Assembly: GCA_020746105.1 (NCBI GenBank)
Contig: CM036621.1
Location: forward strand, 45,976,264 to 46,040,263
Origin: Trogon surrucura
Taxonomy: Eukaryota; Chordata; Aves; Trogoniformes; Trogonidae
Direction of reading: 5' to 3'
DNA: 64,000 nt
In this document: piece by piece, positions 11,596 through 21,990 of the stretch
Position numbering within the stretch: position 1 is the stretch's first letter
Layout: every line of letters begins with the position of its first letter
Position numbers and translations under genes: made by a program
Notes under the pieces: model-generated
Seen by the model: only the letters and a program-made list of their open reading frames with translations
Told to the model about the DNA's origin: nothing
Databases searched by the model: none

Positions 11596-12406
11596 ATGCC
11601 GGGGGGACGGGTCCTGCTGCTGTTCGCGGGGCTTGCAAGTGCTGTGGGGCAGGGGCAGGAGCAGAATGTGAGTGGGAGAGATGCTTCGGTCATCGCTGTG
11701 TCCAACGGGGGACCCTGGGGAGACTGGGCCTGGCCGGAGATGTGCCCAAAGGGCTCCTGTGCTTCAAGGTGCGGCCTCCACAACAGGTGCAGGGATCCCT
11801 CTACCATGGTGAGTTAACCCTCGACCACCGTTCCCTTGCAGGTAGAGCCTCCCCAGGGAGCGATGGAGGACGACACTGCGCTCAACGGGATTCGGCTGCA
11901 CTGCTCCCGCGATGGAGATCCGAGTGGCAGCTACACAGCCGAGTCCCAGAGCAGCAGGTGAGCCCCCAGTGGTCCCTGTGCACTCCCTGTGGCTGGAAAT
12001 CCTCCTTCATGATTGCCCCCAGCTCTGAAGGGCTTGCACTTTTGCCTTCTCCCGCACCCCCCTTGATCTCAGCACCCACCATCCTCTCTCTCCCTTGTGT
12101 AGGTGGGGCCGCTGGTCAGAGACCCACTGGTGCCCTCACCAAGGGCGTCTGGTGGGCTTCATGCTGCGGGTCCAGGTGCCCCAGCACAGGCTCCTGAGTG
12201 ATGAAGTGGCTGCCACCAGCGCCCGCTTCGCCTGCTCCGATGGGCACGTCCTGGAGGGGCCAGCGTCTGCCTGGGGCCAGTGGGGCAGCTGGAGCCCCCG
12301 GTGCCCTGGGGCAGTGTGTGGCATCCAGACACAGCAGGAGCCTGCCCAGGGACTGAAGAGGGATGACACAGCCCTGAATGATCTTCGTCTCTTCTGCTGC
12401 CCATAA
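11596..12406 (+). CDS. VMO1: VMO1-like secreted protein, apparent frameshift in exon 1
   Basis: This is a vitelline membrane outer layer protein 1 homologue, a small disulfide-rich secreted beta-prism protein. Exon 1 starts at 11596 with a signal peptide (MPGGRVLLLFAGLASAVGQ) and holds the family motif NGGPWGDWAWPEMCP. Exon 2 (11842-11957) encodes VEPPQG...DDTALNGIRLHC. Exon 3 (12103-12406) encodes WGRWSETHWC, then ARFACSDG, WGQWGSWSP.CP and DDTALNDLRLFCCP, then TAA. These are the three repeats of the fold. Exons 2 and 3 join in frame. The natural donor after TTCAAG (11769, giving a 73-bp intron) is one nucleotide out of frame with the first part of exon 1. The shift lies in a G run near 11750, so it is either a real inactivating deletion or a sequencing error. 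An in-frame donor at 11809 would leave an intron of only 33 bp. Confidence 0.85.
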
Positions 12407-13011
12407 TGAGCTCTGGAAACTCACTGCAGGGCACCCAATCCTGTGACCCAGCCCCACAGCAGAGCCTGTGCCCAGAGTCCCCTCTCCCAGGACCCCACAT
12501 CCACTGGGAAATGCCTTAGCATTGTTACCCTCAGGGAACACCTTCCCCTCATCCCCACGGGTTCCATTATTGCACAAGTGCTGCTGCTGCCCCCCCAACA
12601 CCTACCCTGCTTCCCAGAGATATTCCCAAATCCTTTCTATCCTCACCCAGGCTTCCAGATATTCCTCAGCATCTCCAGGATTGTCCCTTTCGTACCCTGA
12701 AATAAGCTTTTGGTACAAGCATGCACCCAGACTGTGCCGTGCCAGGCTCTTTGTTGGGAGGGGTCAAACCAGGACAGAGAAGTGGGGAGCTGTGGCCGGC
12801 ACTGAAAGGACATGGGGATGCATCCCCCACCAAAGAGGGTAACTGAGAAGTTGTAACTGGACCTTCCTCAAAGGGCGTAAAGATGGAGGGCTGTGGGCTC
12901 TGGCAGAAAACACGATGGAGCAGAAAGTAGTGGGGCCACCAGGGACACTTATACACAGCAGAGCCCCCCAGCAGTGCTTGCAGCTTGGGACAGGGAGGAA
13001 AAACAGCCTCC
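12407..13011. other. No gene seen
   Basis: This is VMO1-like 3' flank. No AATAAA close to the stop, no exon with family similarity and no repeat family is recognised. Confidence 0.4.
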
Positions 13012-13085
13012 AGGCACCACTGGGAGCTGAACCCAGCATCTCCTGCTAACTAGATTGGTGCTTTAACTGGCTGAGCTGTGGCACC
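13012..13085 (-). pseudogene. tRNA-Thr(AGT)-derived pseudogene
   Basis: The minus strand reads as a decayed tRNA-Thr with D arm 'ctcagccagttaaagca', anticodon loop 'tctagtta' and B-box 'ggttcagctcc'. The acceptor stem no longer pairs (GGTGCCA against TGGTGCC). Confidence 0.65.
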
Positions 13086-13398
13086 CATGTGCCCCACAAC
13101 CCTGGGGTGTACCACAGCCCTGGGGTTCCCCACAGTCTTGGAGCGTACCACAGCCATGACCCTGTCCAGGCCCTCTCTCCGTCCTGCCACCACACCAACA
13201 CTGTGGTCACCCTACAGGACCTGTGGGCCTGGGCACAGCGTTGAGACGCCAGGAATGGGGGACAGTCCTGTGAGTCATGCCACACTCGAAGCCCTGGCGA
13301 CTGTGGGGTGTCCCTGGGAGACAGAAGTTGATGAACAGGCCCCAGATGAATTCTGCATTGCCTGAGCAGGAGTGGAGTGCTGAGTGCCCAAAAACTAA

Positions 13399-13470
13399 GG
13401 GCTCGTCCGGGAGTTGAACCCGGGACCTCTCGCACCCTAAGCGAGAATCATACCCCTAGACCAACGAGCC
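13399..13470 (-). tRNA. tRNA-Pro(AGG)
   Basis: A 72-nt gene, acceptor GGCTCGT/ACGAGCC, anticodon stem-loop CTCGC-TTAGGGT-GCGAG, discriminator C, B box GGTTCAACTCC. It forms a 415-bp module with the Ser pseudogene at 13732 that recurs in direct orientation at 38654-39072. Confidence 0.95.
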
Positions 13471-13731
13471 GGGGTGCGCAGCTGCCTGGGCACCCCCAGG
13501 CTGTGCCGGGCGCTGGGGGCAGTGGTGCCCACGGGTGCCCGGCACTGGCAGCTGCTGGTGAGGGCCGAGCCCTGCCCCAGCCCCTGGGGAGCACAGCAGA
13601 GATGGACTGGGTGTGGGGATGCACCGCACACCCCAAAGACCTCCCGGTTCCCCAAGTAAAGGGGCAACTGTGTGGGATTAGGGGGTGCCTGGGGTGGGGA
13701 CGGATGTGTCCCCTGCACACTTGGGGCTGGG

Positions 13732-13813
13732 GCTATGATAGCCAAGGGGTGAAGGCATTGGACTTGATAATCCAATAGGGTTTCCCTGTGCAGGTTTGAA
13801 TCCTGATCACAGT
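13732..13813 (+). pseudogene. tRNA-Ser pseudogene
   Basis: Full-length tRNA-Ser(TGA)-like sequence. One base is inserted in the anticodon loop (CTTGATAA, eight nt), the acceptor stem has an A-C mismatch, and the B box is changed (GGTTTGAATCC). It is the positional counterpart of the intact Ser(CGA) at 38991. Confidence 0.8.
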
Positions 13814-14075
13814 GAGAGATTTTTCCTGGGGGAGTGAGAGCAGGAGGGGGCTGTGTACAGCCCAAGAGAGTGAGGAACAACGGGCGGGGAGCCATGGACC
13901 ACTTGCCCTGGGGCCAGGTGAAGTCCTCTCCTCTGTGGAGGGACCACTCGGACAGGCTGGGCACCTACAGCCGTGGCTTGTCAGTCATAAATTTATGTGC
14001 AGAGCGGTTTACCAGTGGCCCAGTTGGAACCTACATGGGCCCAGGGCCATGGGACCAAGGGGAAGGGCTTGGGCT

Positions 14076-14125
14076 CCCCCATCATGTGCAAGAGGATCTG
14101 GGTTCAGCTCCCAGAAGAATCCTCC
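14076..14125 (+). pseudogene. tRNA-Ala 3'-half remnant
   Basis: 'catgtgcaagaggatctggg' followed by 'ttcagctcccag' matches the anticodon-3' and T arms of the tRNA-Ala genes here. The 5' half is not recognisable. Confidence 0.5.
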
Positions 14126-14408
14126 CATAGGGAAAACTGTGCTTTTGTCTGGGGAGTACAAAGCTCATTTAGGGTCAGCTGGTGGCTTTGATCCCCCGAA
14201 CAGTCCCCTAGCTTTGGGCTAGGCAGGGCGACTGGGGCTCTCTCTGATGTCCCGGTGTGGGGTGCAGGCACCCAGTGCACCCACCATGCACCACTGGTCC
14301 TAGGCTTCGTGTGCCCACAGGCAGCCCCCGGGCTTTCCTGTGGGTCCTGGTTGTCTCTGCCAACCCTGCAGCTGGCTGGGAATGGTCTCTGTGGAGGCAA
14401 AAAGGAGG

Positions 14409-14480
14409 TGGAGATGCTGGGGCTTGAACCCAGGACCTCTTACATGCAAAGCAAGCGCTCTCCCACTGAGCTACATCCCC
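14409..14480 (-). tRNA. tRNA-Ala(TGC)
   Basis: A 72-nt cloverleaf, acceptor GGGGATG/CATCTCC with discriminator A, anticodon loop TTTGCAT (TGC). T arm reads GGGTTCAAGCCCC, so it still pairs. Confidence 0.93.
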
Positions 14481-14730
14481 CTGCCCATGGGTAGGTCTGT
14501 GCCCACAGGTCCCCACTGACCCCCATGGTCCAGCTGGCCCCACAAACACTGGAGACAGGACAGGTATGTGTTGCGGCCACTTCCAAGTGCTGGCCCCACA
14601 CCCTGGACACAGTAAGATGGGCTTCCCTGCCCCAGGCTGTGCCAGGGGCAAAAAGCAGCATCAGCCAACCTTACCAACCACAAAAAGTGTGGGGCACAGA
14701 GGCAGGGGTCACAAGGAGGTACAGCACCCC

Positions 14731-14802
14731 GGCTCGTTGGTCTAGGGGTATGATTCTCGCTTAGGGTGCGAGAGGTCCCGGGTTCAACTCCCGGACGAGC
14801 CC
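14731..14802 (+). tRNA. tRNA-Pro(AGG)
   Basis: Identical in sequence to the 13399 gene, opposite strand. It is followed by CTTCTTTT (terminator) and is paired with the Ala(TGC) gene at 15064 in a repeated Pro-Ala module. Confidence 0.95.
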
Positions 14803-15063
14803 TTCTTTTGGGCAGTCACCTTCCTTAGTTGGTGCCTGGGACCATGGCATCACCAGGGCAGTGGTGCCTGGCGTAGTGAGGCCATTGCCACGTCCTGGAT
14901 GTGCACCTCCCTGTGGGCTGGATGAACCCCTAAAGACATGGCAGTGTGTGCCCCAAGGGTCTGGTTTTGGGGTCAGGGCCCTTGGGGTAGAGCACGGTGA
15001 GCAGTGGGGCAGTGGTGGGAGAGTGAGGGGACTTGTCCATGGCCCCAGGGCCCTCATGGGCAG

Positions 15064-15135
15064 GGGGATGTAGCTCAGCGGGAGAGCGCTTGCTTTGCAT
15101 GTAAGAGGCCCTGGGTTCAACCCCCAGCATCTCCA
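15064..15135 (+). tRNA. tRNA-Ala(TGC)
   Basis: A 72-nt gene, GGGGATG/CATCTCC acceptor, TGC anticodon, B box GGGTTCAACCCCC. TTTT follows at about 15141. Second member of the Pro-Ala module. Confidence 0.95.
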
Positions 15136-15409
15136 CCTCCCTTTTGCCTCCCCAAAAATCATTTTCTCCCCGGGCATCAGTAGAAGATATTTCCCTTTGG
15201 TGCCTGCCTGCGGTGAGGCTCTCTGCTGCACCCAGATTTTTTCCCAGCCATCAGTAAATATCTCAGATACTCCTTTCTCACCATCCTGCCACATGCAGGT
15301 AGTGGGGCTGCCAAGGGGTACTGGAACTGTGCAGATGACCCTAAACCAAGCTGGGGGCATTTTCTTCCTGGAGGCAGACCCCAGGGCAAAGGGAGGGGAC
15401 ATGTCAGGG

Positions 15410-15491
15410 GCTGTGATGGCCGAGGGGTGAAGGCGTTGGACTTGAAATCCAATAGGGTTTCCCTGCGCAGGTTCGAATCCTGCTCACAGCG
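15410..15491 (+). tRNA. tRNA-Ser(TGA)
   Basis: An 82-nt type II tRNA, acceptor GCTGTGA/TCACAGC, anticodon loop CTTGAAA (TGA), long variable arm, B box GGTTCGAATCC. A TTTT terminator follows. It differs from Ser(CGA) at 38991 mainly in the anticodon loop. Confidence 0.95.
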
Positions 15492-15998
15492 AGAGATTTT
15501 ACCCATGGCTGGATGGGGTTGGGGCCCACGTCAGCCCCATCCTGTAAAAGAGAGGTGGGAAGCTGTGCTCTAGGAGGCTCCTTCCCCTTCTGCTCTGCTG
15601 GGTATTGGTGGAGGGACCCTGTGCTTTGATTCCTTGGACAAACCTTCTTTTTGGTTGCCCACGGCCAGGCACAGCCCTCGTGGGATGGGGCACAGACAGG
15701 GCAACTCTGCCCAGCACAGGGGACCTCCTCAGCTCTGCCACATCCCCCCTGCAGGGACAGTCCCACCATTGCCAGGAGCAAAGCAGTGCCCAGTGACCCA
15801 TGGGCAGAGACACGGCTCAGCTGGTCCTGTCCTGGGTGGGGAAGGGGCTGGTCAGGGGTGGCAGAGCAGGGCCACCACCTTCCCAGTGGGAAGCTCTGCC
15901 CAGAGGCCGTGGCATGGGTGGTGTCCTTTGGGGATGTCTTCAAGGGGAGTTTACCACCAGTGCCCTGTGGGAGGAGGTGGGTTTGAGGAGGCAAAAGC
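15492..15998. other. Inter-tRNA spacer, no gene
   Basis: GC-rich spacer. The long frames that cross this area read through tRNA sequence and show no family similarity. Confidence 0.5.
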
Positions 15999-16070
15999 TG
16001 GAGATGCTGGGGATTGAACCCAGGACCTCTTACATGCGAAGCAAGCGCTCTTCCACTGAGCTACATCCCC
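15999..16070 (-). tRNA. tRNA-Ala(CGC)
   Basis: Same body as the Ala(TGC) genes, but the anticodon loop reads TTCGCAT, giving CGC. D arm has GTGGAAGAGC. This is the only Ala(CGC) gene in the window. Confidence 0.93.
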
Positions 16071-16317
16071 CTGCCTGGGGGCTTCTTGCATCTGGGGGTC
16101 CTGCTGCCCACCTTGCTGCTCCTGGCTTTTGTAGTCGGGGCAGTTACAGCCCGTGGCCGTGTCCAGGTGCCAGCTCCACAGCCAGGGCAGTGCAGGGGGC
16201 ACCTCCCAGCTGCAGACATACATCAGGATCAGAAAGAGCTTCCCCAGCTCCCATCCCACCCCAGCCAGATCCATGAGTGCTAGAGCCCAAGCTGGGGATT
16301 CCTGCCCTTCTAGAGCA

Positions 16318-16360
16318 CCCTGCTCATTGTTCTAGAGGTACGATTCTCACTTCATGTGCT
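16318..16360 (+). pseudogene. tRNA-Pro 5'-half remnant
   Basis: 'tgctcattgttctagaggta' followed by 'cgattctcac' is the 5' half of a tRNA-Pro, truncated after the anticodon stem. With the Ala remnant at 16459 it forms a decayed Pro-Ala module. Confidence 0.7.
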
Positions 16361-16458
16361 AACCCCTACCTTGGGGTAGCGCAGGGTGAACGGTGGGCAG
16401 TAGGGCAGCGATGGAGAGTGAAGGGACTTGGCCAGGCTCCCAGCCCTGCCCGTGCAGT

Positions 16459-16528
16459 GGGGGTGTAGCTCAGCAGGAGTGTTTGCTTTGCACATAAGAG
16501 GTCTTGGATTTGGCTCCCAGCACCTCCA
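16459..16528 (+). pseudogene. tRNA-Ala(TGC) pseudogene
   Basis: A 70-nt copy, two nt short in the D arm (CAGCAGGAGTG), TGC anticodon kept, B box GGATTTGGCTCCC degenerate. The acceptor stem still pairs. Confidence 0.75.
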
Positions 16529-16851
16529 TGTCATTTTGCCTCCCTGGGTCCCCTGCCTGCTGGTTGTGAGCCTGGCAGAGCACACAGGCCCTGCAGAAAA
16601 GCCCTGGGGCTGCCTGCAGGCATGGCTGTCCTGGGGCCTGTACCCAGCACCTACAGCCTGTGGAGAAATGCCCCTGCCTGGGCACTGCAGGGTGTGGGGG
16701 CACTGTGCCTTCCTTCCCCAAAGATCCTGGGGCAAATGTTGGCAGGACCTGCCGAGCTGGGGAGGCTGCTGGGCTTCTCTTTTGCCAGGCAGCGTCATGC
16801 TGTCTGTGCCCAATCATACCGTCTGTGCCTGGCCATGGGTGCCCAAAAAGG

Positions 16852-16923
16852 GGATTTGTCTGGGACCTGAACTCAGGACCTGTAACACTCTGTGTGAGAA
16901 TCACACCCCTAGACCAACAAGCC
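16852..16923 (-). pseudogene. tRNA-Pro pseudogene
   Basis: Recognisable T arm ('gggacctgaactcagg') and D arm ('cccctagaccaacaagcc'). The anticodon arm no longer carries the AGG loop (plus strand tgtaacactctgtgtgag). Confidence 0.75.
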
Positions 16924-17273
16924 AAGGTGTGCAGCTGAGAACCAGCCCAGGTCCTCCCCTCATGACCCCACAGCCCTGGGCACTAAACAGGCCAACTTGT
17001 GACAGCCAAGGTGGCAGCCCCCTGAGCACTGCCATCCTGCTCCCCTCTGATCTCCAGCCTTGGGCTCTCACACTTTTCCTGGGGACAGGGCACAGATCTT
17101 TGGGGTGTGCGGTGCATCCCCACACCCAGGCCCCTCCCTGCTCTGCTCCCCAGGGGCTGGGGCAGGGCTCAGCCCTCACCAGCAGCTGCCAGGGCCAGGT
17201 CCCACGGCCACCACTGCCCCCCAGCACCCCAGCGCCCCACACAGCCTGGAGGTGCCCAGGCAGCTGCGCGCCC

Positions 17274-17345
17274 GGCTCGTTGGTCTAGGGGTATGATTCT
17301 CGCTTAGGGTGCGAGAGGTCCCGGGTTCAACTCCCGGACGAGCCC
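17274..17345 (+). tRNA. tRNA-Pro(AGG)
   Basis: A 72-nt gene identical to the other Pro(AGG) copies, followed by CTTCTTTTT. Its mirror partner in the right arm is 38654-38725. Confidence 0.95.
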
Positions 17346-17400
17346 TTCTTTTTGGACACCCAGCACCAGGCACAGCCCTTGTGGGGACACCCCATGGACT

Positions 17401-17460
17401 GGATGACATCCCTGATGGCCACCTCTGCCCGGATGACATCCCTGATGGCCAGCTCTGCCC
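17401..17460 (+). repeat. 30-bp tandem duplication in the left arm
   Basis: Two adjacent 30-bp units (17401-17430 and 17431-17460) differ at one base. The right arm (around 38567-38600) has only one unit, so the duplication happened after the arms separated or was lost in the other arm. Confidence 0.85.
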
Positions 17461-18044
17461 AGGGGGCAGGCATGGTGACCGCGCTGCAGCCGGGGCTTCC
17501 ACACCAGCTCAGATGCTGCCCTGGCACAGCTACACACAGTCCTGACCCAGGGGCCATGTCCACAAAACATGCACCTGCTCAGCCCCACGGCCGTCCTGCT
17601 TGTCCTAATCCCACTGGCAGCCTGGGGCACCTCACGGACACCCTGTGCCTAAAATCCTCAAAAGCCCACAGTCAGCAGCTGCAGGGGGCTGGCAAAGGAA
17701 GCAGCAACAGGGATTTTCTGGGAGCAACAGCTCAGAGGGGACATTGCCTTTGAGGAATGCCCCATGGAGGAAGAACAGTGCGGGGTGTTGCTTGCAAAGC
17801 ACTGGCCATTCCAACCTCTGCAAGAGCAGGGAGGTGGTCACAAAGAGGAGAACTCCCAGCAATGGTGGCAGTTGGCAATGTTGGGCACTAGTTCCCCACA
17901 GGCACCTCCAGCTGCAGGCTCCAGCTGCAGGGACCTCCCTGCTTTAGAGTGTGTGATGGGGCACACACAGCCTCAGCTGCACCCCCAGAGCCCTCACAGT
18001 GTGTGGGGCACACAGGCTGGGGGTGCAAGGGGGTGCAGCACCCT

Positions 18045-18116
18045 GGCTCGTTGGTCTAGGGGTATGATTCTCGCTTAGGGTGCGAGAGGTCCCGGGTTCA
18101 ACTCCCGGACGAGCCC
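18045..18116 (+). tRNA. tRNA-Pro(AGG)
   Basis: A 72-nt gene, same body as the other Pro(AGG) copies, TTTT after 6 bp. It is paired with Ala(TGC) at 18452; its mirror partner is 37890-37961. Confidence 0.95.
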
Positions 18117-18451
18117 CTCTTTTAGGCACCCACCTTCCACAACCATCTGGGGGACCCGGGCATGACCAGGGCAGTGGTGCCCAGCACAGTGGGGTTGTTT
18201 CCACGCTCTTGTGGGCAAGATGGACACTCCAGATCTTGCAGTGAGGTGCTGCTGGCTTTGTGGGCAGGAGGCAGGTGGAGGAAGAGTTGGGAAAGGGCAG
18301 TTGGAGGCTGAGCAGAGCGGAGCAGGTGCTGCCATCAGTGTATTCCCCAAGGGTCTGTTTTGGGGGGCAGGGCCCTTGGGGCAGAGCACGGTGAGCAAAG
18401 TGATGGGAGAGTGAGGGGACTTGCCCCTGCCCCCAGTGTCCCCATGGGCAG

Positions 18452-18523
18452 GGGGATGTAGCTCAGCGGGAGAGCGCTTGCTTTGCATGTAAGAGGCCCT
18501 GGGTTCAACCCCCAGCATCTCCA
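18452..18523 (+). tRNA. tRNA-Ala(TGC)
   Basis: Same sequence as the gene at 15064. TGC anticodon, TTTT at about 18530. Mirror partner at 37444-37515. Confidence 0.95.
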
Positions 18524-18577
18524 CCTCCTTTTGCCTTCCAAACAATTAGAGCGATGCAGTGGGTGCCAAAAAAGGTG

Positions 18578-18648
18578 AACTCATCTGGCAGCCCAACCCA
18601 GGACCTCTTGCACCCTAAGGAAGAATCATAGTCCTAGACCAATACGCA
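18578..18648 (-). pseudogene. tRNA-Pro pseudogene
   Basis: The T and anticodon arms ('ggacctcttgcaccctaagg') are recognisable, but several stem pairs are lost and the acceptor no longer reads GGCTCGT. Confidence 0.75.
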
Positions 18649-19253
18649 GGGATGCACAGCTGGGACCCAGCTCAGATCCTGTGCCCCACAGGGATCCTGC
18701 CCCAGCCTGCACAAGTGCGAGGGGGAGCACAGAGCTGCCTGTGAACAGGCAGCCCGAAGCTGCTGATGCCAGGGTTGGGGGCTGTTCCCAACAGCTGTTC
18801 CCAACAGCTGTTGTGGCTGTAGGGTACTGCAGGGCTGTGATTCAGCCTCAGACACTGCACTGAAATTGTTTTGGTTGTCCCCAGCAGGCAGGTGATGCCC
18901 TGGGGACACCTGGGACACTGGGATGGAGCAGTCGGAGAGGGAGCCGAGGGTGAGGCAGTTGCCTTGGAGCATTGCTGGGGCTGGGGGCAGCTGGCAGGGC
19001 TCTGCTGGGGAGAGGGGTGGGGGCAACAAGTCCCTGCAGGGGCTGGGACCTCAAAACTCAGCTGGTGCTGACAGTGGATGTGTTGTGCTCCCTGTACCAG
19101 GGGCCTGAGTCAGCACTGTGGGTGCTCCCAGATAGAGAAGCGTTTGGGGGCTGAGGTACCCCAGACCTGGGGCAGAAGTGCGGGGCACGGGGATACAGGA
19201 CATGCAGAGGGTCAGGTGCATTTGGGGGGCACCACATGGTTGTGGGGCACATG

Positions 19254-19316
19254 GGTGCCATGGATCAGCTGGTTAAAGCAACAGGAGATCTTGGGTTTGA
19301 CTCTCAGTGGTACCTG
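19254..19316 (+). pseudogene. tRNA-Thr-derived remnant
   Basis: D arm 'ggatcagctggttaaagca' is followed directly by 'acaggagatcttgggtttga' and 'ctctcagtggtacct'. The 5' anticodon stem and the anticodon (about 12 nt) are deleted. It is related to the copy at 13012. Confidence 0.65.
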
Positions 19317-19907
19317 GGCCTGGGGGCTTTTTTTCCTCCCTGCCCCAAGCTGGGGGCACTGCTGGGGGTCTCTACCCTGCCCTCAGCAGTGGAATCTCCC
19401 CCAATCTGTAGATAGGAGATTCTTTCTGCTCCCTCTCCCTGGGGAGCTCACAGTGAGGAGATGACCTGAACTATCTACAGACCCCGGAAGATTTGGAAAA
19501 TAAAGAGGTACTGCTGGCTGGATGCCCACCATCTTTCCCATTAATTTGTGAAACTGGTGCAGAATCATGAAGGAAACCCCTCTGGAGACAGGTTAGAGAC
19601 CCACAACAAGTAACAAAGACTGAGTCACACACTTTTATGGCAAAAATGAACGCCACCTTACCCTTTGCCGTCCTCTGAGCACAGGGACAAAAGGAAACAT
19701 GGAGAAGGGGAAATGAATTGCAAATGCTTGCTTGCTGCTCTGCAACAGTCAGGTGGGCAGATAGCTGCAATGGCTGGGCAGATGGGCTGCCAGGGCTCTG
19801 CCTGCCCAGCCGGAGGACTCCAGAGGACACTGAAGAATCAGCTATAGATTTGCAGCCTTTGGTCAAGAAAAGGGAAAAAAAATCCTCAGAAAAGGAGCTG
19901 GAGCAGG

Positions 19908-19972
19908 GGATAAGGTGGCCAAATGATTCATTGTGGTCTGCATGTGTGGGTTTGAATCCCACCCCTGCTGGG
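19908..19972 (+). pseudogene. tRNA-Ser(GCT)-derived remnant
   Basis: 'aaggtggccaaatg', 'tcattgtggtctgcatgtgt' and 'gggtttgaatcccacccc' follow the Ser(GCT) gene with most of the D-loop and 5' anticodon arm deleted. Confidence 0.7.
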
Positions 19973-21810
19973 TTCCTGGAGACCCGTACCCAGGCAGAGG
20001 ATTTTGGTGCACCCCCAGGGTGACCAGCTTCCTCTCTGTTTTGCTTTGCTGTGTTAAATACACGTCTGTCTTTAGATTGCTGTTCCCACTTGCCAAACCT
20101 GCTCCTGGTTGCTCAGGGACCTTTGTTGCCCTTCAATGCAACGTGCTGAACCCCACGCTCCCGTGGAGGTGCAGGGTACCTTCCCACTGCACTCCCTGAG
20201 CCTACCTGCCAGCCACCTTCCTGCCAGCCAGCTACCTCTTCTCCAGGAGGCAAGTCACCAAACTGTGGGCAGGGAAGGTCAGCAACAGGCTAGCCGTGCT
20301 GGCCAGGCAGCGATGTGAGTGCATCCTGAGCCTGAGCTCTGCTTTTTTTCCTTTCTGCTCTCTGTCAGCTAATTTATTCCTTTCTGCATCTCATACACAA
20401 GCCCTGGGTATCCCCATCATGCCAGTGGGAGCCAAAAGTCATCCCTGGACAAAGCTGTGTTTTGCTGAGCCATCGCCACATCCTAGAGGTGCTTTCTCTG
20501 AGGACGGCACAGCTGCTGCATATCAGCAGCTTCCTCCTGTGCCTGCAGCAGTGCTCACAGTGGAGGTTCCTGGGGAGAGGAGAGGGTGAGATGAAGGGGA
20601 AAAAGGTAAAAGAACCTGCCTACTGGGAGGTTTTAAACTGCTGAAATCCTGTTGGTTTTGCAGAGAGGGAAGCTTTGCATTTTTCAGAGTGCATCTGTGG
20701 TTTCGATGCAACTGAGGAAACGTGTTGTGCCAGTCTTGCAGGTGCCTCCCCGACTCCCATCAGTTCTTTTCACAGATGAAGACATGTCCAAGCAATGCTG
20801 AGGCTTGGAGGCAAGGTGAGGATGCTTAGGCTTAGTTGTCCACACTGCAAGCCCTGCACTGGCTTTTTGACCTTCCCTGGGGCCACATTTCCTTCCCATG
20901 CCTTGGGGATGTGTTCCTGGGGACCAGCTGGTTGCTGCTTCCTTCTGTCAGCATGTCCTGAGACAGAAAGAGTGATCAAGCTGCAGCGAAACACTGTCCC
21001 TGTCCCATCCTGCTGCCATGAAACACCAGGGTGCTTGACCAGCTCTGCTGCCCTGGGAAAGGGAGATGTCCGTGCCTGCACAGCGAGGAAGCCTGCAAGA
21101 GCGATGCAGGAGATTTCCTGGTGAAAAGGCATGGGGTTTGGTGCATGGGGATTACAGCCCCAGAGAAATATCAGCTTGCAGCTGGAGACGGAGAAATGGG
21201 AGGAAGTGGTGAGTGCAGGCTCCTTTTTAGTATGTGGGTTGCTGTAGCAGAATGGGACCTGGGGGTTTGCAGGGCAGAAGCAGTCAGGAGAGGAGACAAA
21301 CTGACTCCCTTGGGACACCCTTCAACCCTGCTGGGCTGTGTCTGCCCCAGCACACACTTGTCCCTGCCCTGGTGTGTGGTGACGAGGCCTCCTGCAGGGG
21401 GGGAATGTGCCAGCCTCTGTGACGCTGCGGAGCATCAGCTCACCCGAGGACCCAGCAATTATAGGAGACGTGGCAGCATGAAACTGGATCATGTGCAGCC
21501 CCGGGGCAGCACAAAACAGCCACAGCGTGGCTCTGCCCAGAGGCACTGGCTGGTCTCTGCTCCCCCGGCTGCACATCATGGCCCTGAAGCACCCCGAGTC
21601 TGCCCAGGCAAGGACATGGACAGGCAAGGATGCTCCATGGCTGCGGTGGAGGGGCAGCCACTTGGGTGTGTGTGTCTGTGTCAGGATGCTGCCTCCTGGC
21701 ACTGGAGTGTCCTGCTCACCTGCCAGCCACTTGGGAGTGGTCCCCGCTTGTCCTGTGTCTGGAAACCTGGAAAAGAGTGCCCCAGGAAGGGATCACAGGA
21801 TTGAACAGAG
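19973..21810. other. No gene recognised
   Basis: Open frames up to 257 codons exist on both strands (for example 21031-21804) but overlap each other, lack splice context and resemble no family I know. I treat the segment as intergenic. Confidence 0.4.
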
Positions 21811-21990
21811 GTGAAAAAGAAAGAGAAAAAGAGAAGGAAAAAGAGAAAGAGAAGGAAAAAGAGAAAGAAAACAAAAAAGAAAAAGAGAAAGAAAACGAAA
21901 AAGAAAAAGAAAACGAAAAAGAAAAAGAAAAAGAAAAAGAAAAAGAAAAAGAAAAAGAAAAAGAAAAAGAAAAAGAAAAAGAAAAGAGAT
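21811..21990 (+). repeat. Purine-only (GAAAAA/AAAGAG)n tract
   Basis: About 180 bp made almost entirely of A and G. It begins as mixed AAAGAG/AAGGAAA units and becomes a regular GAAAAA hexamer near 21920-21985. The frame that reads as EKEKEK is a by-product. Pure homopurine strands can adopt triplex structures. Confidence 0.9.

Larger units (their letters stand above)
17080..18540 (+). repeat. Inverted repeat, left arm
   Basis: It is near-identical to the reverse complement of about 37430-38940. The arm carries Pro(AGG) 17274, Pro(AGG) 18045 and Ala(TGC) 18452. The spacer DNA between the genes matches too, for example 'cacagatctttggggtgtgc' and 'gccagggccaggtcccacgg'. The arms are about 19 kb apart. 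Confidence 0.88.

Noticed and set aside
11292-12197. 301-codon open frame on the plus strand
   Set aside because: It crosses the VMO1-like promoter, exon 1 and introns in another frame. The VMO1 similarity uses different frames with splice sites.
13377-18545. Recurring peptides such as RPGVEPGTSRTLSENHTPRP in several frames
   Set aside because: These are translations of tRNA-Pro and tRNA-Ala genes and repeat because the tRNA genes are repeated.
21031-21804. 257-codon plus-strand frame
   Set aside because: GC-rich intergenic sequence, no family similarity, overlapped by frames on the other strand, no sign of splicing or promoter.
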